A DNA stretch of 64,000 nt from CAYRJD01 sp965205925 (GCA_965205925.1 OZ242183.1:558001-622000), one strand, 5' to 3'; shown: positions 51,488 to 60,916, counted from the first letter of the stretch. Notes: generated by a model from the letters alone, not told the origin. A program made the numbers and translations.

Positions 51488-52702
51488 CTAAACCGATCTG
51501 ACTGCCTCGTCGAATCTGTCGAACATTGTGCCGATCTCTGTGTCGGTCATGATTAGTGGCGGACAAAATGCAATGCTTCCTGCAATCGGCCTGACCACCA
51601 CACCTAACTTCATCAATGCCGTACGGACCTCGCCGGGGTCTTTATCTACGTCGGCCGCCCAGATACCAGCGGTACCGCGATAACCGGGAATCACTCCGTC
51701 TTTTTTTAGTGCTTCAAAGCCCTCGGCCATTTTTTCGCCTATGTGGTTAGCTCGCTCTACCAAGCCTTCGTCTTCAATCACGCCGATGTTGGCGAGACCT
51801 GCCACACACGACACCGGGTGACCGGAATAGGTATAGCCATGCAAAAGCCGTTCGGTCATATTCTCAAACTCATCGCACATCCTGCGCGACAAGATCACAC
51901 CCGACAGCGGTAGATAGCCCGAAGTCACGCCCTTGGCGAATGTGATCAAATCTGGGGTAACGCCGAATGTCTGCGCTCCGAACCAACTGCCGGTGCGGCC
52001 GAATCCGCAGATCACCTCATCAAAAATCAGCAGCGCTCCGTGCTGATCGCATAAACGCCGCAACCCTTCCAGATAGCCATCGGGTGGCATGGTGACGCCA
52101 CCACCACCTTGGATAGGTTCGCAAATCACCGCGGCTATCCGCTCACCATGCTCGGCAAACATCTGCGCAGCCGGTTCTATGTCGTCGTTAGGAATCTCCA
52201 TGACATCTGGCAACAGATTGCCCCAACCCTCTCTGTTTGGCGCAATGCCCTGCACGCTCGTCCCACCAACGTTGGCGCCGTGAAAGCCCAAGTCTCTCCG
52301 AACCATTATCTGACGATCGTTATCGCCTCGCAGCTGGTGGTAGCGCCGCGCCAGCTTCAAAGAAGAATCGACTGCTTCGGAGCCGGACGAAGACAAAGCC
52401 ACCCGTCCGTCAGGATGTGGTGAAAGTTCCAGCACCTTCGCGGCTAGTTCCTTAGCTGGAACGTTAGTAAATGGCTCGAACAGGTTGTATGTCTGCAGCT
52501 TTTGCAGTTGTTCACTGATGGCGTTGATTACCTTTTGATTGCCGTGACCAATCTGGCATAGCCACAGGCTCGCCAGAGCGTCTAGGTATTCTTTTCCTGC
52601 TGTGTCGACCAGAGTGCAACCCTTAGCGGTTGCGATCTCAACCAACTCCTCGACAGGAGTTGACGGCACCGAAAACGGCTGCAAAACCTTGTTGGTTGTC
52701 AT
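51488..52702 (-). CDS. Class III aminotransferase (omega-amino acid type)
   Basis: A 404-residue fold-type I, class III aminotransferase. It has EYLDALASLWLCQIGHGNQK, RVALSSSGSEAVDSSLKLAR, then VICEPIQGGGGVTMPPDGYL, LLIFDEVICGFGRTGSWFGA with the PLP-contacting Asp, ITFAKGVTSGYLPLSGVIL with the PLP Lys, and YTYSGHPVSCVAGLANI. It probably transaminates an omega-amino acid or polyamine to pyruvate. It is divergent from the class V aminotransferase gene, 232 bases away, and inverted repeats in between may regulate both. Confidence 0.92.
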   Translation of the reverse strand: MTTNKVLQPFSVPSTPVEELVEIATAKGCTLVDTAGKEYLDALASLWLCQIGHGNQKVINAISEQLQKLQTYNLFEPFTNVPAKELAAKVLELSPHPDGRVALSSSGSEAVDSSLKLARRYHQLRGDNDRQIMVRRDLGFHGANVGGTSVQGIAPNREGWGNLLPDVMEIPNDDIEPAAQMFAEHGERIAAVICEPIQGGGGVTMPPDGYLEGLRRLCDQHGALLIFDEVICGFGRTGSWFGAQTFGVTPDLITFAKGVTSGYLPLSGVILSRRMCDEFENMTERLLHGYTYSGHPVSCVAGLANIGVIEDEGLVERANHIGEKMAEGFEALKKDGVIPGYRGTAGIWAADVDKDPGEVRTALMKLGVVVRPIAGSIAFCPPLIMTDTEIGTMFDRFDEAVRSV

Positions 52703-52724
52703 AACGAACCTCTGCTAACTAGTT

Positions 52725-52749
52725 ATGCGCTCAGCAGTAAGTAGCGCAT
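52725..52749. promoter_or_regulatory. Inverted repeat upstream of the class III aminotransferase
   Basis: ATGCGCT at 52725-52731 and AGCGCAT at 52743-52749 are perfect seven-base arms around eleven bases. It is 23 bases from the class III start codon, so it could be an operator or a leader hairpin. Confidence 0.35.
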
Positions 52750-52825
52750 GCTCCAACGTTATTGTGATTGTTTCGCCAGTGCCAAAAAGTCAGGCAAAAA
52801 ACAATCGAAAGACAAGCGAAACTAC

Positions 52826-52851
52826 GTGCCAGGTGTGACCATAATTGGCAC
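52826..52851. promoter_or_regulatory. GTGCCA-N14-TGGCAC palindrome between divergent aminotransferase genes
   Basis: Perfect six-base arms 14 bases apart, in the 232-base spacer. Spacing suits a dimeric repressor. It lies about 85 bases before the class V start. Nothing else recognisable fills the spacer. Confidence 0.3.
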
Positions 52852-52934
52852 ATAAACTGGGGTACGCCAGGTCTAGGCCAGCTATAAACTCGCGCCAAGC
52901 ACGCAACCCTTTCAAAAAGCCAGCGAGGTGCTTG

Positions 52935-54200
52935 ATGTCTTTTGCTCGCGGACGGCCGCTCGTTATGACTCCCGGTCCTTCGGTTGTGCCCGATGAGGTG
53001 CTTGAGGCCATGCGCCGCCCCATGCCCAACATCTACGAGGGTGAAATCGTCAGCCTCATTTATCGGGTATTGGATCAGCTCCCACCTATTGCTCGCACGC
53101 AACATCGCGCCTACGTAGCTCTGTCCAACGGCCATGGTGCATGGGAGATGGCGATCACGAACACCTTGTCGCGTGACGATCACGTGCTGGTGCTTGAGGT
53201 TGGCCGCTTTGCCTCTGGTTGGGCTGACTATGCGTCTACCTCCGGCGTCACGTCTGAAGTGATTACAGCGCAAAAAGGTTCAGCCATCGACCCCGCCGAA
53301 GTTCGTGAACGTTTGACAGCCGACAAAGATCGCACCATCAAAGCCGTGCTGGTCGCCCAGGTAGACACCGCAAGCTCGGTGCACAACGACATCAAAGCCA
53401 TTCGAGACGCAATGAAAGCCGCCGATCATCCCGCTCTGCTGATGGTTGATTGCGTGGCATCGCTTGGCTGCGAACCATTTGAGATGGACGCCTGGGACGT
53501 AGACGTGACCGTGGCTGCAGTTCAGAAGGGTTTGATGATGCCACCGGGGTTGGGTTTGGTGTGGGCTGGACCGCGCGCTAAAGAGGCTCACAAAACCGCT
53601 GACTTACGCACCGGGTATTGGGACTGGACTCGCCGAACCGACCCGGATGAGCACTATTGGATTTTTGCTGGCACGCCACCCGTGTCCCAGCTGTACGGGC
53701 TGGAGGTGGCTTTACAGCTGCTCAATGAGGAAGGGCTTGAAGCGGTGTGGGAACGCCATCGAGTGCTGTCTCAAGCAGTTCACGCTGCGGTAGATGCCTG
53801 GCACAAGCCCGACGGTGTGCAACTGCACGTCCCCAACCCGGCGGATCGAGCAGCGTCGGTAACGATGGTAGAGACCGGCGCGTTAGATGCCCACGAGCTA
53901 CGTAGATCCGCTGAACAACAGACCGGCTTGACACTGGGACTAGGCATTCACGACGACCGCGATCACCAATTCCGCATAGCTCACATGGGATACATAAATC
54001 CGACAATGTTGTTGGGCTGCCTGGGTTCGGTGGAAGCCACGCTAATTGCATCCGGCGCGCCGATGGGTGCGTCTGGTGTGGCTGCTGCAGTCGAATCGTT
54101 GGCTGGCGCAATGAAGCTTGCAGCACGAGCGCAAACCGACGACAACACCGCCGATGGTGATAGTGGTTGCGGTTGTGGCGCGGGCTCGTGTTGTCCTTAA
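52935..54200 (+). CDS. Class V aminotransferase (alanine-glyoxylate / serine-pyruvate type) with Cys-rich tail
   Basis: From ATG 52935, preceded by AGCGAGGTG, the product has 421 residues. Motifs are PLVMTPGPSVVPDEVLEAMR, YVALSNGHGAWEMAITNTLS, VDCVASLGCEPFEMDAWDVD, and the PLP lysine in AAVQKGLMMPPGLGLVWAGP. A late FRIAHMGYINPTMLLGCLGS marks the end of the fold. It would transaminate glyoxylate or hydroxypyruvate. The last 15 or so residues, ending SGCGCGAGSCCP, form a cysteine-rich tail unusual for this family. A 21-base direct repeat spans its stop. Confidence 0.92.
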   Translation: MSFARGRPLVMTPGPSVVPDEVLEAMRRPMPNIYEGEIVSLIYRVLDQLPPIARTQHRAYVALSNGHGAWEMAITNTLSRDDHVLVLEVGRFASGWADYASTSGVTSEVITAQKGSAIDPAEVRERLTADKDRTIKAVLVAQVDTASSVHNDIKAIRDAMKAADHPALLMVDCVASLGCEPFEMDAWDVDVTVAAVQKGLMMPPGLGLVWAGPRAKEAHKTADLRTGYWDWTRRTDPDEHYWIFAGTPPVSQLYGLEVALQLLNEEGLEAVWERHRVLSQAVHAAVDAWHKPDGVQLHVPNPADRAASVTMVETGALDAHELRRSAEQQTGLTLGLGIHDDRDHQFRIAHMGYINPTMLLGCLGSVEATLIASGAPMGASGVAAAVESLAGAMKLAARAQTDDNTADGDSGCGCGAGSCCP

Positions 54201-54238
54201 CTCGTTAGCACTTGGCCTTAACTCGTTAGCACTTGCCC
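54197..54238 (+). repeat. Direct repeat of about 21 bases between convergent genes
   Basis: CTTAACTCGTTAGCACTTG occurs at 54197 and again 21 bases later, with a third diverged copy (AGTCCGCTAGTACTT) running into the stop of the MFS gene. It covers the stop codon of the class V aminotransferase. No hairpin or T-run is obvious. Confidence 0.8.
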
Positions 54239-55762
54239 CTAGTCCGCTAGTACTTCAAATACTTTGGGCGATCGGCCGTGGCTTGCAACTGCGCTGATGA
54301 TTTCCTCGCTCAGTTCACCAGCAAGCTCACCGTTTACATTGCCGTTCAGCTCAACAGCAACCTCCTCAGTGGCTGGCTTAGTGGGTGCTCGCGTATAGGC
54401 GGGTTCGAGATCTTTCATGTGATCGCGCGCGGGTTGGCCAGCGAGTCGAAACAGCACCAACCCCACAATGCACACCATCACCAGCACAAAGAACGACAAA
54501 CGGTAGGTAACCGCATCGCGAATCAGTCCTGCTACCAGCGGTCCCAATCCCACACCAAAAACCATTAACAGCTGACCCATGCCGTAGATGCTTGAGTAGT
54601 TACGCACTCCGAAAGCATCGGCGAGCAACAGCGGGTGCAGCATCAGCAAGTTGCCGACCGAACTACCCATCACAAACGCCCCGACTAGCACCCACAGACG
54701 AGTATCGGCCAGCGCCAAAATGGTGATGCCGACGCACTGCACCAACACCAAGATTGTTGTCAGCCTGCCGAGCGGCACCCGCAAAGCCGTTCGCCCGCCA
54801 ATGATGCGCGCCACCACGCTGGTAGCGCTAAGAGTGATAAGCGCCAGCTGCGCATCTTCTAATCCGACGCGCTCTTTAGTTAGGTTAAAAATGTGTTGGA
54901 TCACGCCCACCTGCGCACCCATGATTAAGAGATAGCCCGCCGACATTAAAGCGAAGTAGCGAGACCTAACCGCCTGAGAGAACTCAACACCGGGCGGGTT
55001 AGGGACAGGGTCGCCGGCTTTGACGCCGTGTGGGACAGGGTCACCATCTGGCCGTAGCCCATATTTTTCTGGCGTCGACCGCACCATCACTAAAAGCACC
55101 ACCATTAACGAAACGAACAAGACCACCGCGAAGGTCGCAGCTGAATCTTCCAGCGTGTTGCGATCGATCACTGCCGCTAGCACCGGTGCAATGGCGATGC
55201 CGCCCACCGACAGGCCAGTGGATGCGATAGATAGTGCGACCGCGCGTCGCCGCTGGAACCAACGAGTCACCACCGTGGTAGCTGGTACTAGACCCGTTAG
55301 AGCGAAGCCGATACCGAATACCGTCATCACCGCAAACAGCTGCCACTCTTGGCGCACCTCACCGATCAGGGCGATTGCAATCGCACTGATGACGGTGCCG
55401 ACTGCCATCACCCAACGCACGTCAAAGCGTCCGATCAACCTGCCCGACAGGTAGCCGAAGATGCCTGAGATGAAAAAGAACACGCTGGTGCCCGCGCTCG
55501 CGAGGCCAGTGCTGAAGGCTTGCTCGTCAATCAGTGCTGACAAGAAAACGCCCTGGGCGTAAAAGGCGAATCCCGATGTGAGCGACATCAAGAAGAACAG
55601 CCCGATTAGCACGACCCAGCCGCGTACAAAGCGCTGCCTGGCGGGGGCTTCAGTGACGAGTTCTGTAAGGGGTTCTTGGGATGTTGTTTTGACGACATCT
55701 TTGGTCGTTATGGCATCCGTCATTGACTCCATCCTGCCAGCAGCACGACCAAATGTGCTCAA
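54239..55762 (-). CDS. MFS transporter (monocarboxylate/OFA-like)
   Basis: A 507-residue membrane protein with about twelve helices. It carries FLMSLTSGFAFYAQGVFLSA at the first helix, GYLSGRLIGRFDVRWVMAVG (loop 2-3), VTRWFQRRRAVALSIASTGL, and a long polar C-terminus (residues about 455-507) rich in Glu and Ala. This layout is common in oxalate/formate- or monocarboxylate-type MFS carriers; the substrate is not known. Start could also be at ATG 55732 or 55723, which remove ten or thirteen residues without loss of the first helix. Confidence 0.85.
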   Translation of the reverse strand: MSTFGRAAGRMESMTDAITTKDVVKTTSQEPLTELVTEAPARQRFVRGWVVLIGLFFLMSLTSGFAFYAQGVFLSALIDEQAFSTGLASAGTSVFFFISGIFGYLSGRLIGRFDVRWVMAVGTVISAIAIALIGEVRQEWQLFAVMTVFGIGFALTGLVPATTVVTRWFQRRRAVALSIASTGLSVGGIAIAPVLAAVIDRNTLEDSAATFAVVLFVSLMVVLLVMVRSTPEKYGLRPDGDPVPHGVKAGDPVPNPPGVEFSQAVRSRYFALMSAGYLLIMGAQVGVIQHIFNLTKERVGLEDAQLALITLSATSVVARIIGGRTALRVPLGRLTTILVLVQCVGITILALADTRLWVLVGAFVMGSSVGNLLMLHPLLLADAFGVRNYSSIYGMGQLLMVFGVGLGPLVAGLIRDAVTYRLSFFVLVMVCIVGLVLFRLAGQPARDHMKDLEPAYTRAPTKPATEEVAVELNGNVNGELAGELSEEIISAVASHGRSPKVFEVLAD

Positions 55763-55855
55763 TGCGCCTCAGCTTCGACGTTGGGTGCGACAAATATCTC
55801 AGCAGACAACTCATACTCTTAGACAAGAAGGAGCAAGCTCTAGATAACTCAAGCC

Positions 55856-56953
55856 ATGAAAAATCAATCAAGTACTCAGGCCAGCATCCAGATAAAAGGC
55901 CTAACCAACGCTTGGATGGCCGCGTTTGCTGTGCTGACTGCAGTGGTTTTGCTAACTACGGCGTGCTCCGGCACCACCAGCAACGAAACCAGTGTTGCTA
56001 TTACCAGCGTTGTTGGTGCCAGCAGTACCACCACCAGCAACGTCACTGACGTTGACCCATGCTCACATGCAGCTGCGGTTCCCACTTCAACTAACTACTC
56101 ATTGGTTTCGGGCGACTACACCTACACGTATGGGGTATCACTTCCGAGCGGCTACTCCACAAATAACCCCACCCCAGTCGTGGTTTTGTTTCACGGTCTT
56201 GGCGGCAGTGGCGATGCAACAGCGTTGAGATCCGGCTACTTGGATCTAGCCGAAGAAGAGAACTTCGTGCTGGTGTATCCGACTGGCTTGGACACGCGTG
56301 GCATCGGAGCAAGTTGGGAACTACCACAGTTTGACGAAGAAGGACGTGACGATGTTGAGTTCACACGAGCCATGCTCAAAGAAATCAAACAGTCGGTGTG
56401 CGTTGATGAAAACCGGATCTACGCAACCGGCATGTCAAACGGCGGATTTTTCAGCGCGATCATTGCGTGCGAATTATCTGACGTTTTTGCAGCGACCTTC
56501 TCAGTGGCAGGCGTAACTCACCCAGAGGACTGCCAACCGTCGAACCCAATTGCCATGGGATTCATTCACGGCACTGCTGATTCTGTTGTGCCTTACGAGG
56601 GTGGGATGTCAATCTTAGTAGCAGCCGCCAGTCTCATCGGAAGTTTCACGCAAGAAGAAATAGCGACATTCAGCGCCTTCTTCGAACAATCAATGCCGAC
56701 CGAGATAGCAGAGTTTGCGGTTGACATGGGTTGCGACGAGATAACTGACATCGATCACAACGACGACACGCAGCTGCGCCGTTTCACTGGTTGCGCCGAT
56801 CCGAACGTGGAAATTACTTTTTACACAGTGCAAGACGGTCGGCACGTGTGGCCAGGTGCATTCGACGCTGACGGGCAGGCCACCGAAGAACTAAACGCCA
56901 CGACCGACGGCTGGGCATTCTTGAGCCAGTTCACGCTGAGCTCTCGCAACTAG
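55856..56953 (+). CDS. Secreted PHB depolymerase-like esterase, lipoprotein
   Basis: A 365-residue exported alpha/beta hydrolase. Its N-terminus has a hydrophobic stretch ending in the lipobox LTTAC, then a Ser/Thr-rich linker. The domain has PTPVVVLFHGLGGSGDATAL, the nucleophile in ATGMSNGGFFSAIIACEL (GxSNGG), PIAMGFIHGTADSVVPYEGG with the acid Asp, and the His in VQDGRHVWPGAF. This is the LpqC / polyhydroxybutyrate depolymerase family; feruloyl esterases share it. It probably hydrolyses an extracellular polyester or plant ester. Confidence 0.88.
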   Translation: MKNQSSTQASIQIKGLTNAWMAAFAVLTAVVLLTTACSGTTSNETSVAITSVVGASSTTTSNVTDVDPCSHAAAVPTSTNYSLVSGDYTYTYGVSLPSGYSTNNPTPVVVLFHGLGGSGDATALRSGYLDLAEEENFVLVYPTGLDTRGIGASWELPQFDEEGRDDVEFTRAMLKEIKQSVCVDENRIYATGMSNGGFFSAIIACELSDVFAATFSVAGVTHPEDCQPSNPIAMGFIHGTADSVVPYEGGMSILVAAASLIGSFTQEEIATFSAFFEQSMPTEIAEFAVDMGCDEITDIDHNDDTQLRRFTGCADPNVEITFYTVQDGRHVWPGAFDADGQATEELNATTDGWAFLSQFTLSSRN

Positions 56954-56974
56954 CAGCAACTAGCTTTTTTAACC

Positions 56975-58039
56975 ATGCCTTCTTTGACGCCTTCTTTGAC
57001 GTCTTCTTTGACGATGCGTGCTGCGCGGATGGTTGCTGTCGGTCAGATGGAATGCGAAGAGATACCTATTCCCAGCCTTAACTCCAGTGACTCCAAACAG
57101 CAGGTACTGGTGCGGTCAGAGATGGCATCCATCTGCGGCAGTGACCTACACATGGTGATGATGGGTGCCGGTTTGATGCATCCGACGCCGTGTCCACACG
57201 GTTTTCCCGGTCACGAAGGCATCGGCGAGGTGGTCGAAAGCAGTGTTCCACACCTGCCAACGGGCACCCATGTGCTGGCGTTCCCAAGTGTGCCCGAGGC
57301 CGAATGTTTCAACGAGTACCAGCGTCTCACAGCTAGTTATTGCGTTCCGCTGCCAACCAGTGATGTACCTCGCCAGCAGATGCTGATGGCGCAGCAGCTT
57401 GGCACGGTGATCTATGCGATGCGTCAGCATCCCCGTAACGTGGTCGGCGAAACGGTGGTGGTGCTGGGGCAAGGCTCTGCCGGGCTGTTTTTCACGTACC
57501 TGCTAAAGCGCGCCGGAGCCGAAAAAGTGATCGTCGCTGATAAGTCTGAGGCGCGCTTGAAGCAATCACAGGTATATGGAGCTGACGTCTGCATCCGCGT
57601 TCGCGACGGTGTCTGCGGCAAAGCCAACGGTGCTGACCAGGCTCTAACTGAAGCAGTGGCAGACCTAACCGGCGGTCATGGCGCGGACTATGTAGTGGAG
57701 GCCGTGGGAAGTTCGGACACATTCCTGCAATCGATCGATCTGACTCGAATGGACGGTCAGTTGCTCTGGTTCGGTTTACCCTCAACCGACGACAACATCG
57801 CTATGCAATACCAGAAGTTCTTCCGCAAACGCCTCACAGCCGCCAGCGTCTACGGCGCCCAAGACGAACCCGGCGCGACTTCTTTTCGCCAAGCATTGTC
57901 ACTAATACATAACGGCCACATAGATGTGGAACCGTTGCTGAGTCACGTGTTTAGTATCGAACAGATAGGTGATGCCATGCGGTTAGCACACGAACCTCAC
58001 GAAGCGGGCGCCCTAAAGGTGTCAGTGAAGTTCGATTGA
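56975..58039 (+). CDS. Zinc-type alcohol dehydrogenase family protein
   Basis: A 354-residue medium-chain dehydrogenase. It has SICGSDLHMVMMGAG with the first zinc Cys, CPHGFPGHEGIGEVVESSV (His-Glu zinc ligands), the Rossmann motif VVVLGQGSAGLFFTYLLKRA, then VVEAVGSSDTFLQSIDL and SVYGAQDEPGATSFRQALSL. The four-cysteine structural zinc loop is not evident. NAD(P) likely oxidises a sugar alcohol or related polyol. The first 12 codons derive from a 12-base repeat; ATG 57014 (MRAARM) may be the true start. Confidence 0.87.
   Translation: MPSLTPSLTSSLTMRAARMVAVGQMECEEIPIPSLNSSDSKQQVLVRSEMASICGSDLHMVMMGAGLMHPTPCPHGFPGHEGIGEVVESSVPHLPTGTHVLAFPSVPEAECFNEYQRLTASYCVPLPTSDVPRQQMLMAQQLGTVIYAMRQHPRNVVGETVVVLGQGSAGLFFTYLLKRAGAEKVIVADKSEARLKQSQVYGADVCIRVRDGVCGKANGADQALTEAVADLTGGHGADYVVEAVGSSDTFLQSIDLTRMDGQLLWFGLPSTDDNIAMQYQKFFRKRLTAASVYGAQDEPGATSFRQALSLIHNGHIDVEPLLSHVFSIEQIGDAMRLAHEPHEAGALKVSVKFD
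56977..57012 (+). repeat. Three 12-base tandem units at a gene start
   Basis: GCCTTCTTTGAC twice (56977-56988, 56989-57000) and GTCTTCTTTGAC (57001-57012), beginning at the G of the ATG. They encode PSLT-PSLT-SSLT if translated. Confidence 0.9.
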
Positions 58040-58049
58040 GGTCTAGCTG

Positions 58050-59420
58050 GTGAGCAATAACGCGGCCGACCCGTCAGGATCAGCCGAAGTAATCCGTGTT
58101 GGCGTATTGGGTTGTGGCAATGTCGGCAGCTGCCTAATCGATTTGTTGCAACGCGATTCAGAACACATCACCGCCCGCAGTGGACTCAAGTTTGAGATCA
58201 CACGTGTCGGCGTACGTGACCTCAAAGCCAAGCGTTCGGTGGATCTGCCCGATGGCGTGCTCACCTCCGACACAGCCGAGCTAGCCATCGCCGAAGATGT
58301 AGATGTGCTGGTGGAGGTCATGGGTGGTATTGACCCGGCCGGTGATTTAGTTCTCTCCGCTTTGCAAGCCAGCAAGCCAGTAGTGACCGCCAACAAAGAG
58401 CTGCTAGCCACATCCGGCAAGGAGCTATTTGAGACTGCTCGAGATACCGGTGTTGATCTGGTGTTTGAGGCCGCAGTAGCCGCAGGCATTCCACTGATCA
58501 GTGCCTTGCGCCAAGCGCTGAATGGTGAACGGGTTACGCGATTGATGGGAATACTCAACGGCACGACCAACTTCATCCTCACCAAAATGACCGAAGAAGG
58601 CGCTGACTATGCCGACGTATTGGCCGAAGCGCAACGGCTCGGTTACGCCGAAGCCAACCCCGCAGCAGACGTTGAAGGATCCGATGCAGGCGCCAAAGCA
58701 GCCATCTTGGCGATGGTCGCATTTGGAGCGAATGTGGCGTCTGCTGACGTTTACGTAGAAGGCATAAACAAATTGAGCTTGGACGACATCACCGCAGCAC
58801 GGAGGATGGGTCATGTGATCAAGCTGTTAGCGGTAGTTGAGCGGGTTGAGTCGGACTCGACCAGCTTCGGTGTTGAGGTGCGAGTACATCCCACGATGGT
58901 GCCCTTAGACCACCCGTTGGCCGCAGTACGCGATTCGTTTAATGCAGTGTTTATAGAAGGTGAAGCGGTAGGTGAACTAATGCTGTACGGCCGCGGTGCT
59001 GGTGGCTACGCAACCGCAAGCGCGGTGCTAGGCGACTTGATAAGAGTCGCTACAAATCTCACCAATAAGGTAAGCGATCGTTTGCCGGAACTATCCGAAG
59101 TGCCTGTGAAGCCCATCGGCGAATCGTTCAGCGCTTATCACGTCCCAATGTCCGTGCTAGATGCTCCCGGAGTGCTGGCAGTGGTCGCGGGAGTCTTTGG
59201 CGAGCACAACGTTTCGATTCGATCGATGCAACAGACAGCGGCCTCCGTTGAAATGCCCGAATCCTCCACCGAACAAGCAGCGCAACTGGTGGGACTAGCG
59301 CACCTGGAGTTCATTACCCATCGTGCCCGTGAAGACGATGTGCAATCCACCTTGCGCTCTCTGGCCGACGTAGTTCAGGTTCGTTCGGTAGGGACGCCCA
59401 TTCGCGTTATTGGCGACTAA
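58050..59420 (+). CDS. hom: Homoserine dehydrogenase
   Basis: The 456-residue product has the NAD(P) motif VGVLGCGNVGSCLIDLLQRD, VMGGIDPAGDLVLSALQASK, VTANKELLATSGKELF with the catalytic Lys, the family signature LMGILNGTTNFILTKMTEEG, AEANPAADVEGSDAGAKAAI, and the C-terminal ACT domain beginning VLDAPGVLAVVAGVFGEHNV. It reduces aspartate semialdehyde to homoserine for threonine, methionine and isoleucine; the ACT domain allows threonine feedback. Start is GTG 58050. thrC follows 11 bases after its stop. Confidence 0.96.
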   Translation: MSNNAADPSGSAEVIRVGVLGCGNVGSCLIDLLQRDSEHITARSGLKFEITRVGVRDLKAKRSVDLPDGVLTSDTAELAIAEDVDVLVEVMGGIDPAGDLVLSALQASKPVVTANKELLATSGKELFETARDTGVDLVFEAAVAAGIPLISALRQALNGERVTRLMGILNGTTNFILTKMTEEGADYADVLAEAQRLGYAEANPAADVEGSDAGAKAAILAMVAFGANVASADVYVEGINKLSLDDITAARRMGHVIKLLAVVERVESDSTSFGVEVRVHPTMVPLDHPLAAVRDSFNAVFIEGEAVGELMLYGRGAGGYATASAVLGDLIRVATNLTNKVSDRLPELSEVPVKPIGESFSAYHVPMSVLDAPGVLAVVAGVFGEHNVSIRSMQQTAASVEMPESSTEQAAQLVGLAHLEFITHRAREDDVQSTLRSLADVVQVRSVGTPIRVIGD

Positions 59421-59431
59421 GCACGCGGGTA

Positions 59432-60916
59432 ATGCAATACGTCAGCACGCGTGGCGATTCGCCTGCGCTTGATTTTGCCGGCGCGATGCTGGCGGGGCTC
59501 GCTCCGGATGGCGGCCTGTACATGCCAACGCAATGGCCGAGCTTTACCAGCTCGGACCTGAACGACTTTGCAAGCATGACCTATGCCGAAGTAGCAGCGC
59601 GTGTGCTGGAGCCTTTTTTTGCACCATCTTTTGATGCTGAGACCCTGTTGCAGCTCACCACAGATGCCTATGCCACTTTCCGACACGAAGAGGTAGTGCC
59701 GGTTAACTCACTCGCTTCGACCAAGCAAGCCTCGAGCGCTGCGATAGGCAACAAAGAGCACTTGAATGAGCATCTGGTCGAGCTCTACTGGGGTCCAACC
59801 TTCTCGTTCAAAGATGTTGCACTGCAGCTGTTGGGGCGTTTGTTTGAGTACGAACTGAGCCGTCGCAACCAGACAATCACCATCGTTGGAGCAACTTCAG
59901 GCGACACAGGCAGTGCGGCAATAGAAGCGTGTCGCGATCGGGCAGGTATCGCGCTGGTGATGCTGCATCCGGCGGGTCGTATCACCGAAATCCAACGTCG
60001 CCAAATGACTACCGTTGCTGCAAGAAACATCACCAACGTTGCTATCGAAGGCACCTTCGACGATTGCCAAGACCTGGTGAAAGCCATGTTTTCGGATCCG
60101 CTGTTTCGCAGCCAAACTCGTTTGGCCGCGGTCAACAGCATCAACTGGGCACGCGTGGCCGCTCAGGTCGTCTATTACTTCACCACGGCGGTGAAGCTGG
60201 GAGCGCCCAAGCGAACGGTTTCGTTTTGCGTACCGACTGGCAATTTCGGCAACATCTTGGCAGGAGATATCGCCCGGCGTATGGGTGTACCGATTGAGCG
60301 GCTGATAATCGCCAGCAATCACAACGACATCCTCACTCGTACACACGAAACCGGCACGATGAAGCTGGAACCAGTTATGCCTTCGACCAGCCCGGCGATG
60401 GACATAGCTGTGTCTTCTAATTTTGAGCGGCTGATATTTGAGCTGAACAACCGTGCCGGGCACGAGGTAGCTGCGACCCTGGCTGAGTTTCGTGCGAACA
60501 AAGACGGAGCGGTGCTTGCGCGCGATGTGATGGCTGGTTTGCGGTCTGGCTTTGGTGCCGCGGCTGCGACAGAGCCAGAGGTAGCTGCGACCCTCGCGCA
60601 GGTTTACGAAGAATCCGAATTGCTGATCGACCCACATACCGCAGTTGCGGTGCATGCCGCTCGCAAGATTGCACGCAAGAGTTCCGCCACCGCTGCAAGC
60701 GGTGATAGTCCCATGGCTGTCATGTCCACGGCACATCCGGCAAAATTTGCTGACGCAGTGTGCGCTGGCACAGGGCAAGCTCCAGTCATGCCAGCTGAGC
60801 TAGCAAGGCTTGGTGAACTACCCGAGCATTATGAGATTGTTCCTAACGATCTGGCGTTGGTTAAGGAGATAGTGGCTGAACGAGCCACAAGCACCAGTAC
60901 AATCTCACCCCAATAA
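59432..60916 (+). CDS. thrC: Threonine synthase
   Basis: A 494-residue PLP enzyme of the long threonine-synthase type. It begins MQYVSTRGDSPALDFAGAML, a signature of the N-terminal domain, has WGPTFSFKDVALQLLGRLFE with the PLP Lys, ATSGDTGSAAIEACRDR (phosphate loop), FCVPTGNFGNILAGDIARRM, and ends with VMSTAHPAKFADAVC. It makes threonine from phosphohomoserine. It lies 11 bases after hom. The homoserine kinase gene thrB usually found next is absent here, the 215 bases to rho hold no gene. Confidence 0.96.
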   Translation: MQYVSTRGDSPALDFAGAMLAGLAPDGGLYMPTQWPSFTSSDLNDFASMTYAEVAARVLEPFFAPSFDAETLLQLTTDAYATFRHEEVVPVNSLASTKQASSAAIGNKEHLNEHLVELYWGPTFSFKDVALQLLGRLFEYELSRRNQTITIVGATSGDTGSAAIEACRDRAGIALVMLHPAGRITEIQRRQMTTVAARNITNVAIEGTFDDCQDLVKAMFSDPLFRSQTRLAAVNSINWARVAAQVVYYFTTAVKLGAPKRTVSFCVPTGNFGNILAGDIARRMGVPIERLIIASNHNDILTRTHETGTMKLEPVMPSTSPAMDIAVSSNFERLIFELNNRAGHEVAATLAEFRANKDGAVLARDVMAGLRSGFGAAAATEPEVAATLAQVYEESELLIDPHTAVAVHAARKIARKSSATAASGDSPMAVMSTAHPAKFADAVCAGTGQAPVMPAELARLGELPEHYEIVPNDLALVKEIVAERATSTSTISPQ

